A DNA stretch of 64,000 nt, taken from the NCBI RefSeq assembly GCF_902364025.1, contig NZ_CABJCG010000012.1, positions 1 to 64,000 of the forward strand, read 5' to 3'. The notes beneath the pieces were generated by a model. It ran no database searches and had not been told where the DNA came from. It saw only the letters and a program-made list of their open reading frames with translations. This document shows, piece by piece, positions 51,529 to 61,014 of the stretch (positions are counted from its first letter, which is position 1; each line of letters starts with the position of its first letter). The translations under genes and the position numbers were made by a program. The DNA comes from Enterocloster lavalensis (GTDB lineage: Bacteria > Bacillota > Clostridia > Lachnospirales > Lachnospiraceae).

Positions 51529-52795
51529 GGGTTTCCTGCCTTCCTTCCAAAAGATTTTCCTGTTCAATTTCCAGCCCATACCGTAAAATGCAGGCTTTTA
51601 ACTCCTCCAGCTCCGGCACGTCCAGGGCCAAAAGCTTCTTACGTTTCTCCTCCTCCAACGGAATTCCCGCCCCGGCCAGACGGCAGCGCTCAAAGCTCTC
51701 TACGTCCATGTGTAACGGCTTCACCTGCGCAAATACCTTTTCCTTCATGAACCGGAAAATGCGGATTCCGCCGTAGTCCATATCGCTCCAGTGTAGAAAT
51801 TCCGTCTCCGCCCCCGCAATCTCTGCCGCGCTGCGCAGGAAACGCCGCTCCTTGGGCGAAAAGAATCCATGGCAGTAAATGTACAAGGTATCCCCGCTGT
51901 ACTCCATGGACTCATAATTCGCTTTATTCTCAATGGTGATAATGCGCCGGACGCCGGGCAGTCCCGCCGGGCTTGCCGCCGCCAGCGTGCGTGCGTTGAG
52001 CACCATCCCCAGTGGAAAAGATTCCCCGGAGGCCAGGCGGCGCTTCCCCTCCCGGTCCGGCGTGTCCACCAGAAGCGGCCCCTTACATTCCATCTGCTGG
52101 GAATAGCTCATGATTCCGTACTCGGCAAACACCTCGTCCTCTTCCATGCCGTCTTCCACAGCGGAGCCGTAGCGGCAGAGCTTGCGCAAAACCGGTTTCC
52201 GCATATACTTCCCAAAATACTTGGCGTTTCCGAACACCCGGGCGCTGAACTGAGTCTCCCACAGGCTCTCCCGGTTGTCCGCAACCGCGTTAAGGGCCCG
52301 AAAAAAGTCCTCGTTCTCAACGTATTCCGGCAGACTTCCTTTCCCGATCTGCTCCAACAGCTTGTCGTAAAAGGGCTTGAAATCCTCATTCTCTAAATCC
52401 GCCCGGTACTGCCTCACCAGACTCCCCGCCCTGGCCAGCGCCTCCCTTGGATCGGGAATCCCGGCCAGCTCGTACATCCGGCCCACGTCCTCCAGGCGGT
52501 AGTGGATTCTGGCGATATCGTTTCTCATCTCACGCCAGTCCACCGCGATCAGCCCACTTCCCTCCAGGACGGCCGCCTGTTCCAGCAGCTCCCGCTTTCC
52601 CACGGCCTCGATGGCCTCCTGGGTGATCTGTGGGTGGCGCTCCCCGGACGAGGCGCCGGTCCGCCAGCCCGGGGTATTATTCTGTTTCAGTATCCATTCC
52701 AACAGCGTCATTTTCCCGCTGCGGCTCTCTCTGCTGCCTTTGCTCCGTTTCCCGGGCCGTTCCTTGCTCCGGCTCTGATTCATTTCCCTGCTCAT
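51521..52795 (-). CDS. jetD: Wadjet nuclease subunit JetD (Toprim)
   Basis: A 424-residue protein of the DUF3322/DUF2220 type. The C-terminal Toprim domain shows the acidic residues in TIENKANYESMEY and the metal-binding LHWSDMDYGGIRIF. JetD is the nuclease that cuts circular plasmids once the SMC complex has extruded a loop. The start at 52795 has GGAGGG five bases upstream, giving a 119-base overlap with the 3' end of jetC. Internal ATG 52711 (MTLLEWILKQN) is a possible second start but lacks a good ribosome site. Confidence 0.92.
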   Translation of the reverse strand: MSREMNQSRSKERPGKRSKGSRESRSGKMTLLEWILKQNNTPGWRTGASSGERHPQITQEAIEAVGKRELLEQAAVLEGSGLIAVDWREMRNDIARIHYRLEDVGRMYELAGIPDPREALARAGSLVRQYRADLENEDFKPFYDKLLEQIGKGSLPEYVENEDFFRALNAVADNRESLWETQFSARVFGNAKYFGKYMRKPVLRKLCRYGSAVEDGMEEDEVFAEYGIMSYSQQMECKGPLLVDTPDREGKRRLASGESFPLGMVLNARTLAAASPAGLPGVRRIITIENKANYESMEYSGDTLYIYCHGFFSPKERRFLRSAAEIAGAETEFLHWSDMDYGGIRIFRFMKEKVFAQVKPLHMDVESFERCRLAGAGIPLEEEKRKKLLALDVPELEELKACILRYGLEIEQENLLEGRQETHV

Positions 52796-55700
52796 CCGAT
52801 CCCTCCAGCATATCCAGATAGCTTCCCTTGTCGATCATCAGCATGGAAATCTGATTCTTGTATCTGCGGAAGCCGTACACGCAGTCCACATTTTTCACCA
52901 GAGTCATCAGGCGCTCGTCCGGCACGCAGATGATCACCTGAAGTCCCAGCTTTCTGGCGTAATTTAAACACACCGAACTTCTGGTCTTGTCCATCTTGGA
53001 GAACGCCTCGTCCAGCAGCACGATCTTGATCCGGCTGTCCCGGTGGTTCTGGTGGGCGAACAGCAGGGCAAAACCCGCAAACAGCGCCACGTACTTGGGG
53101 TTCTGGCCCTCGCCGCCGGAGTCGTTTCCCGCCATCTCGTCCACGGGAATCCGTTTCTCCTGGCCGCTCTCATCCATTGTCACCTCATACATGTTGAAGG
53201 TCAGATAATTGCGGTAGTCCGCGAACTTCTCCATCTCCGCCCGCTTTTTGGCGGATTCCCGCTCATCCCCGGTGCGGTCCGGGATGAACTTCTCCACCAG
53301 CAGGCTGATCTCCCGCTCATACTTGCGCTCAAACACGTCGTCCCCGAAGCTGATCTGCCCCTCCACGTCGTCCTCGTTCACCACCTTGCTGTCCAGCTCC
53401 GGGGCGGTGAGCATCTCATAGAACTGGCTGTTCTCGTTGGACGCGGGCGTGATACCGATCTTGTACACGCTGTCCGAAAATGCCGTGGCGCCCAACACCC
53501 GGTTGACCTCCCGCACCTGTCGGTAAGCGGCTTTGATGTCCCCGTGGATGGTGGCGATCACGTTGTCCCGCAGGCTGCGGTATACCTCCCGGCATTTGCG
53601 CTCGAACTCCTCCTTATACTCCTCCACATACTGGCGGCTGTAGCGCTCGTACAAATCCTCGTAGGGCCTGTTGGACTCCTCGGTGCCCGTCAGGCCGCAG
53701 GCGCTGTAGGCCAGGTTGAACTTCATCCGCGCCGCCTGGCGCTCCCCCGTATAATTCTCCACATCAGACTTGGCGGACTCCAGGGCCCGGGCCGCCTCCG
53801 CCCGGTAACCGTTTAAGCTGCGGCCCTGCAGGCGCTCCGCGATCCGTTCATCCTCGGCCCGGTTGGGGGTGAAGCCGTACTCCGCCTCCGCGTGCTGGGC
53901 CTTCTGGTTGCGCAGGTCCGCCTCGATGGTGCCCAGCTCCCGCTCCGCGGCCGCGAACTCGTTCCCGGCCCGGGTGTACTCGTCCTCCTTGAGGGCGTAG
54001 CGCTTTTTCGTCTCCTCCAGGCGTTCCCGCAGCTCCCGCATGGCGCCCTGCTCCAGCTCCGAAATCTCCCGTGCCAGCTTCTCCCGGCGGAGCTCGTGCC
54101 TCTTTTGCTCCTTCTCAGCCCCGGCCAGGTCCAGATAATAATCGTTCTCCTGGGACAGATTTTCGTAGCTCCGGGCCTGTTCCAGGGCCGTAATATGCCC
54201 GGTCAGCTCCCGTCCGGTCTCCTCCAAGGCCCTCACCTCCGCTTCCAGCTGGTCGATGCGGGACTTGGGGATGGTCTTGCCGATGCAGGCGTTGTCCCGG
54301 TAGTCCTTGCTGAGCAGGTGGCGCAGGGTATAGTTGCTGTAGGAGTAGCAGTCCGCGGTCACACCGTCGCGCACCTGCTCCAGCTCCTCCACGGTCCGGC
54401 ATTTGATCACCCTTCCCAGGAAATGCCGCAGGCAGGCGTCCACATAGTCCACATCGGTCTCCACCGCCTCGTAGAGGGCGTTTTCCCTGGCCTCCTGCCC
54501 GTCCCTCACGATATTGGCCACGTGGAGCAGGTCCACATTTTCGAATTGCTTCATCTCCCGAAACAGCACGGCCGCGGTGTGGGAAAATGCCGGGGGTGTG
54601 ATCAGGCTGTATTTCACCCGCCCCAGACGCCCCTCCACGGCATCCTTCCACTCCGGGTCCCGCACGTCGAAGGTGTCCGCCAGGATGCTGACCCTCACCT
54701 TGGAGCCGGTTTCCCGGTACAGGGCCTGCTCCAGCTCCCGCCTGGCCTCCTTTAAGCCCGGCCGGTTGCGGTAGGACTTCTGGCCGCTCTTCCAGTCCGC
54801 CAGACGGTCCCGTTTCTCCTTCAGCTCGCGGTTTAAGTCCCTGCGCTCATCCGCCAGGTTGTCCCGGGCCTCGTTGATCTCCTCCATGGTCTCCTTGAGG
54901 GCGGTCCGTAAGGTCTCCAGGGTATCCGCGTCCGCCTTCCGGTCCCGAAGATCTTCCATGGACTGGAGCGCGGCGTTGCTGACCAGATCGTAGACAGCCT
55001 CATTTTCCTCCCATTTGGACAGGGAGGCCACGAAACGGTCCCAGGCGGCGCAGTTGCGGTTTAACAGGACGATCGTCTCGTCCAGCTGGGCCAGCTGTTC
55101 CTTCATTTTCCCGTAATCGCTGGCCTTTAAGCTGGACTCGGTCTCCACCAGCTCCCCGTGAATCCGGTCCATCTCCGCCTTTAACAGGTCCCGCTTCTGG
55201 GCCAGGGAGGCCCGCAGCAGGGTTTTGCCGGACCGCTGTGCCTCCAGCCGCGCAAGCTCCTCCTCAATGGCCGTCAGGCGCAGGCGCTTTAAAATGTACT
55301 CGTTCTGGAGCACGGCGGCCTTGGCCACCGTCAGTCTGCCGTCGGACTCCCGCACGGCGGCCAGCAGGTCGATCCGCTTCTCCATATCCAGCACCGTGTC
55401 CCGGATATCGGTGTAATCCCCCAGCTGGCGGCTGATCTTCTCGATGGCCTCGCTGCTGCTCTTGGGGAACATGTAATCCTTGATAAACTGACCCACGCCG
55501 TTGGACATTTTCAGGGCTACGGCGCTCTTCTCCATGGTGATGAAGCGTTTGCCGTCGATATAGCCGAAAATCTGATCGTACAGCGCGGTCTGGTAGGCGT
55601 CGTTGGTGGGGTAGGTGCGGTTGATGTCCTCCCCCCGCAGACGGCCCCTGGGGTCCTTCTGGTGCCTTTTTACCAGATCGCCGATCTCCTTCACCATCAG

Positions 55701-56147
55701 GGGAATCCCATCCTCATTGCGGTACAGGCAGTCATCCAGCATGCCGTCGTGGGAGAAAAAAGCGTATTTGTTGATGTCCAGGTCCCCGGAGCGCACGTCG
55801 AAGGCCACGCCGATGCAGCGGTAGGACTCGTCCTGGGTGTCCCGTATCTCCATCACCAGATTGGCGCAGAAATCCCGGTTTCCGCGGTTGGAGGTACCGT
55901 CCTTCTGGGCGCCCCGCAGATAGGTCATCACGGTACGCCGGTTCTTCTCGTCCGCCGCTTTGTTGAGGAAGTTCTGGGACAGGCTGCCGTAGAGCAGCAC
56001 CTGGACGGCGTCCATAACCGTGGACTTGCCTGAACCGCTCATGCCGGAAAACAGGTTCACGTACTCGTTGAACTCCATCACCTGGTGGCCGATTCCGCCC
56101 CAGTTGTTGATACACATGCGGGTAATGATCTTCTTACATGGTTTCAT
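52677..56147 (-). CDS. jetC: Wadjet SMC-like ATPase subunit JetC
   Basis: A 1156-residue SMC/MukB-like ATPase. Walker A is near residue 37 (FSGMSGSGKSTVMDAV); long coiled-coil arms (about 250-450 and 640-800) flank a hinge; the C-terminal head has the signature (NDSGGEGQNP) and Walker B (KIVLLDEAFSKMD). It forms the loop-extruding motor that detects small circular DNA. The Gln/Glu-rich tail (about residues 1118-1156) is encoded in the region shared with jetD. It overlaps jetB by 14 bases. Confidence 0.94.
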   Translation of the reverse strand: MKPCKKIITRMCINNWGGIGHQVMEFNEYVNLFSGMSGSGKSTVMDAVQVLLYGSLSQNFLNKAADEKNRRTVMTYLRGAQKDGTSNRGNRDFCANLVMEIRDTQDESYRCIGVAFDVRSGDLDINKYAFFSHDGMLDDCLYRNEDGIPLMVKEIGDLVKRHQKDPRGRLRGEDINRTYPTNDAYQTALYDQIFGYIDGKRFITMEKSAVALKMSNGVGQFIKDYMFPKSSSEAIEKISRQLGDYTDIRDTVLDMEKRIDLLAAVRESDGRLTVAKAAVLQNEYILKRLRLTAIEEELARLEAQRSGKTLLRASLAQKRDLLKAEMDRIHGELVETESSLKASDYGKMKEQLAQLDETIVLLNRNCAAWDRFVASLSKWEENEAVYDLVSNAALQSMEDLRDRKADADTLETLRTALKETMEEINEARDNLADERRDLNRELKEKRDRLADWKSGQKSYRNRPGLKEARRELEQALYRETGSKVRVSILADTFDVRDPEWKDAVEGRLGRVKYSLITPPAFSHTAAVLFREMKQFENVDLLHVANIVRDGQEARENALYEAVETDVDYVDACLRHFLGRVIKCRTVEELEQVRDGVTADCYSYSNYTLRHLLSKDYRDNACIGKTIPKSRIDQLEAEVRALEETGRELTGHITALEQARSYENLSQENDYYLDLAGAEKEQKRHELRREKLAREISELEQGAMRELRERLEETKKRYALKEDEYTRAGNEFAAAERELGTIEADLRNQKAQHAEAEYGFTPNRAEDERIAERLQGRSLNGYRAEAARALESAKSDVENYTGERQAARMKFNLAYSACGLTGTEESNRPYEDLYERYSRQYVEEYKEEFERKCREVYRSLRDNVIATIHGDIKAAYRQVREVNRVLGATAFSDSVYKIGITPASNENSQFYEMLTAPELDSKVVNEDDVEGQISFGDDVFERKYEREISLLVEKFIPDRTGDERESAKKRAEMEKFADYRNYLTFNMYEVTMDESGQEKRIPVDEMAGNDSGGEGQNPKYVALFAGFALLFAHQNHRDSRIKIVLLDEAFSKMDKTRSSVCLNYARKLGLQVIICVPDERLMTLVKNVDCVYGFRRYKNQISMLMIDKGSYLDMLEGSDEQGNESEPEQGTARETEQRQQREPQRENDAVGMDTETE

Positions 56148-56925
56148 CCTGGGTATCTCCTTCCTGGGTCCGGCCCGGCGCTGCTTCCTGGATTGGGGCG
56201 GCCTCAGCGTCCCGGGCCAGGCCAGGCGCTGCTTCCCGGGTCAGACCGGGCGCTACTTCCCGGGCCTCCCCGCCCTGCTCCTCCAGCCTCAGCCGCTCCT
56301 GCAGCAGCCCGTCCGCGGCCTCCTCCTCGCGCTTTTTATACCTCTGGTACAGCTCCGTCACCGCCGCGCCCCGGCAGAACACGTTGATCATGTTGTACAG
56401 GTAAATGGGCGTGTCGTCCTCCAGATCGCCGATGGCGCAGGGGATTTCCAGCATCTGGTGGGTTTTCATCACGGAGACGGCCTCGTAGACCTCCCGGTCC
56501 GTCAGCTTCCGGTTCAGTATCCCCGTGTCCACGCCGTGACGGCGCACCTCCTCCAGGTTGGTCACCGTGGCCTTAAGCCCCTCCCCCATGATCTTTTCCT
56601 TGTAGATCAGCTTCATCAGCAGAATAAAAAGCGTGGTGGTCTCGCTGAACTTTTCCAACCCAACCCCGTCGCCGGACAGGCGGAAAAAATGGTCCTGGGG
56701 ATCAAACACCAGGGTGCAGCCCATAATGTCGAAATAGTCCGTCAAAAATTCCCTGTGCCGCATGCAGACCCGGTAGCGCGGATTATCCTTCAGGCAGTCC
56801 CGGTCCGTGTCGTACTTGGTCTCAATGATGCAGCTCTGGCGCATCAAATCCCGGATGGTTCTCTTCAGTTCCTCCGCCTCCTGGGGCGTTAAGCTGTTCA
56901 CGTACTCAATCATCGCTGTTCTCAC
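56134..56925 (-). CDS. jetB: Wadjet subunit JetB (KITE-type, DUF4194)
   Basis: A 263-residue protein with DUF4194-like winged-helix content (FFRLSGDGVGLEKFSETTTLFILLMKLIYKEK ... TDREVYEAVSVMKTHQML). It bridges kleisin and SMC subunits. A GTG start at 56925 has GGAG four bases upstream; ATG 56913 is the alternative. The last about 40 residues are a low-complexity tail with APGLTREA/APGLARDA repeats, encoded by imperfect tandem DNA repeats at 56175-56265, unlikely to be part of the folded domain. Confidence 0.9.
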   Translation of the reverse strand: MRTAMIEYVNSLTPQEAEELKRTIRDLMRQSCIIETKYDTDRDCLKDNPRYRVCMRHREFLTDYFDIMGCTLVFDPQDHFFRLSGDGVGLEKFSETTTLFILLMKLIYKEKIMGEGLKATVTNLEEVRRHGVDTGILNRKLTDREVYEAVSVMKTHQMLEIPCAIGDLEDDTPIYLYNMINVFCRGAAVTELYQRYKKREEEAADGLLQERLRLEEQGGEAREVAPGLTREAAPGLARDAEAAPIQEAAPGRTQEGDTQDETM

Positions 56926-58321
56926 TCTTCTCCATGGTGAATTTTGTGTATTTGCAGCCGAATTTGCGGATGGGTTCGCTGTCCGTACCGGTGATCCTCA
57001 TGCCGCCGTCCCCGGCCGCCGCGTCCCGCCAGACAAACAGCAGCTTTTCCAGGTCCGCCACGCCAGAAACCGTGTCCTCCGTGACCGAAAACGCCCCGCC
57101 GCGGCTGTTTTTGCGGATAAACGCGTCGATCTCCTTCTGGGTATACTCCGGGCGCACCACAAAGTCCGTCAGATCGCTGCTGTCCGGGGTGACGGGAAGC
57201 TCCGGCGGCGCCGGTTCAAAGGCCCGCTTCTCATCCCGCCTGGCGTAAAAGCTGTTCTCCCCCACCACACGGCTGAGGGCCGTCAGAGCGTAGCTCTCCC
57301 CCAGCTGCGTCAGAATCTCCTCCTGGTCCGGGCTGCGGCGCAGCACGCCGATAAAGGCCATCAGATTGTCGTCCTCCTCCTCGCCCTCCCGCAGCAGATA
57401 ACGGATTCTGGCGTTGGCCCGGGCGGCGAACACGGCCTTCTGCTCGATCAGCCGGTTGTACTTCACCTCAATAAAATCAAATTCCCGCAGGGTCTCGTAG
57501 ACCAGGGAGTCCGCCTCCCGGCTGCGGTCGATGTTCTTGCGGCAGCGCAGCGCCTGGGCGCTCTCCGGCTGCAGGGCGGTTAACTCCCGCTCCAACCGCT
57601 CCCTGCGTGCCTCGTTGTCCTCCAGAATCTCCTGCACAATCTCCTTCACCGCCTCTTTGTAGCGGTAAAAGCTGTCCGTGCTGGTGAGCAGAGCGTACTT
57701 GCGGCTGTCCGTGTTGTTGATCTCGTCCACCAGTACCTCCTGGATGCCGCGGATATCCTTCTGCCTGGACAGCTCGTCAAAATAGCTGCGCATGCCGTCC
57801 TGCATGTTGGACAGGAGCTGCAGAAGCCGCTTGGAGGCGTTTAAAGCGTCCCCCAGGATTTCCACGTCCTTCTCCCGGTCCGTCAGGTAGGTGTGCAGCA
57901 GACTGTAGACCGAGCGGATGCTCTCGTGGCTCAAATCCTCCTCCTCGCTCCACAGCTTGCGGAAGGTCTCCAGGTAGGTCAGGCTGTAGCCGGGAAAGGA
58001 GTAAAAATAACTGTTGGTCCGCTCGTCGAAATCCCGCTTCAGCCACCCCCACTGGGCCAGATTGTACAGAAAGCGGGTGGAGCCGGGGCTGTAAACCAGG
58101 CTGTCCCCCTCCTCGAACTCCTCGTCCTCGGAGGGAATCAGGCCCTCGGCCTCCATGCACTCGTCGATCACGGCCCGGCACTCCGCCTCCGTCAGGCAAA
58201 GCGCCGAGTAAAGCCTGGTGGTCTCCTCGTAAATGGCCAGCAAAAAGCATATGTAATTGTCCCTGTATTTGCTGGCGAACAGCTTATAGAAATCTCCCGG
58301 TATTCTGTCTTTCAGTCTCAT
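56906..58321 (-). CDS. jetA: Wadjet kleisin subunit JetA
   Basis: A 471-residue mostly helical protein at the head of the operon, in the position and size range of JetA kleisins (I believe the DUF5716 type found in Clostridia rather than DUF3375). N-terminal LKDRIPGDFYKLFASKYRDNYICFLLAIYEET and the long central helices match the MukF/MksF-like role of closing the SMC ring. ATG 58321 follows AAGGAG. It overlaps jetB by 20 bases. Subtype assignment (type I, II or III) is uncertain. Confidence 0.85.
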   Translation of the reverse strand: MRLKDRIPGDFYKLFASKYRDNYICFLLAIYEETTRLYSALCLTEAECRAVIDECMEAEGLIPSEDEEFEEGDSLVYSPGSTRFLYNLAQWGWLKRDFDERTNSYFYSFPGYSLTYLETFRKLWSEEEDLSHESIRSVYSLLHTYLTDREKDVEILGDALNASKRLLQLLSNMQDGMRSYFDELSRQKDIRGIQEVLVDEINNTDSRKYALLTSTDSFYRYKEAVKEIVQEILEDNEARRERLERELTALQPESAQALRCRKNIDRSREADSLVYETLREFDFIEVKYNRLIEQKAVFAARANARIRYLLREGEEEDDNLMAFIGVLRRSPDQEEILTQLGESYALTALSRVVGENSFYARRDEKRAFEPAPPELPVTPDSSDLTDFVVRPEYTQKEIDAFIRKNSRGGAFSVTEDTVSGVADLEKLLFVWRDAAAGDGGMRITGTDSEPIRKFGCKYTKFTMEKSENSDD

Positions 58322-58381
58322 GGGGAAGCTCCTTTCGCGTCCTGGCCGCATTCTGCCCGCGGCCTGCCGCACCGACTCCAA

Positions 58382-58415
58382 GGGGCTGTGCCCGTTCTCG
58401 CTGCGGCACAGCCCC
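58382..58415 (-). terminator. Terminator-like hairpin after glgP
   Basis: A perfect 11-base stem GGGGCTGTGCC / GGCACAGCCCC lies between the glgP stop and jetA. The T-run after it on the minus strand is weak (TTGGAGT), so separation of the two operons may be partial. No clear Wadjet promoter is seen in the gap. Confidence 0.5.
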
Positions 58416-58433
58416 CTGTAGCTTGTCATTTAC

Positions 58434-60887
<2,454 letters not shown>

Positions 60888-60963
60888 GTTCGATCCTCCT
60901 GATTCCCCGTCCGCCTCGGGCGGACGTTTTGATGGCACCATTATTTCCAAATAATACCAATCT

Positions 60964-60997
60964 AAAAGCGGGGTGACGCCACTTATGTTCACCCCGC
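60964..60997 (-). terminator. Terminator of ileS
   Basis: Minus strand: GCGGGGTGA (60997-60989) pairs with TCACCCCGC (60976-60968), followed by TTTTAGATT. Confidence 0.75.
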
Positions 60998-61014
60998 CTC
61001 AAGCTATTCTACCA

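Noticed and set aside
51521..52795. Toprim protein as topoisomerase VI subunit
   Set aside because: The Toprim motif could suggest this, but the order with JetA-B-C and the DUF3322/DUF2220 character fit Wadjet JetD.
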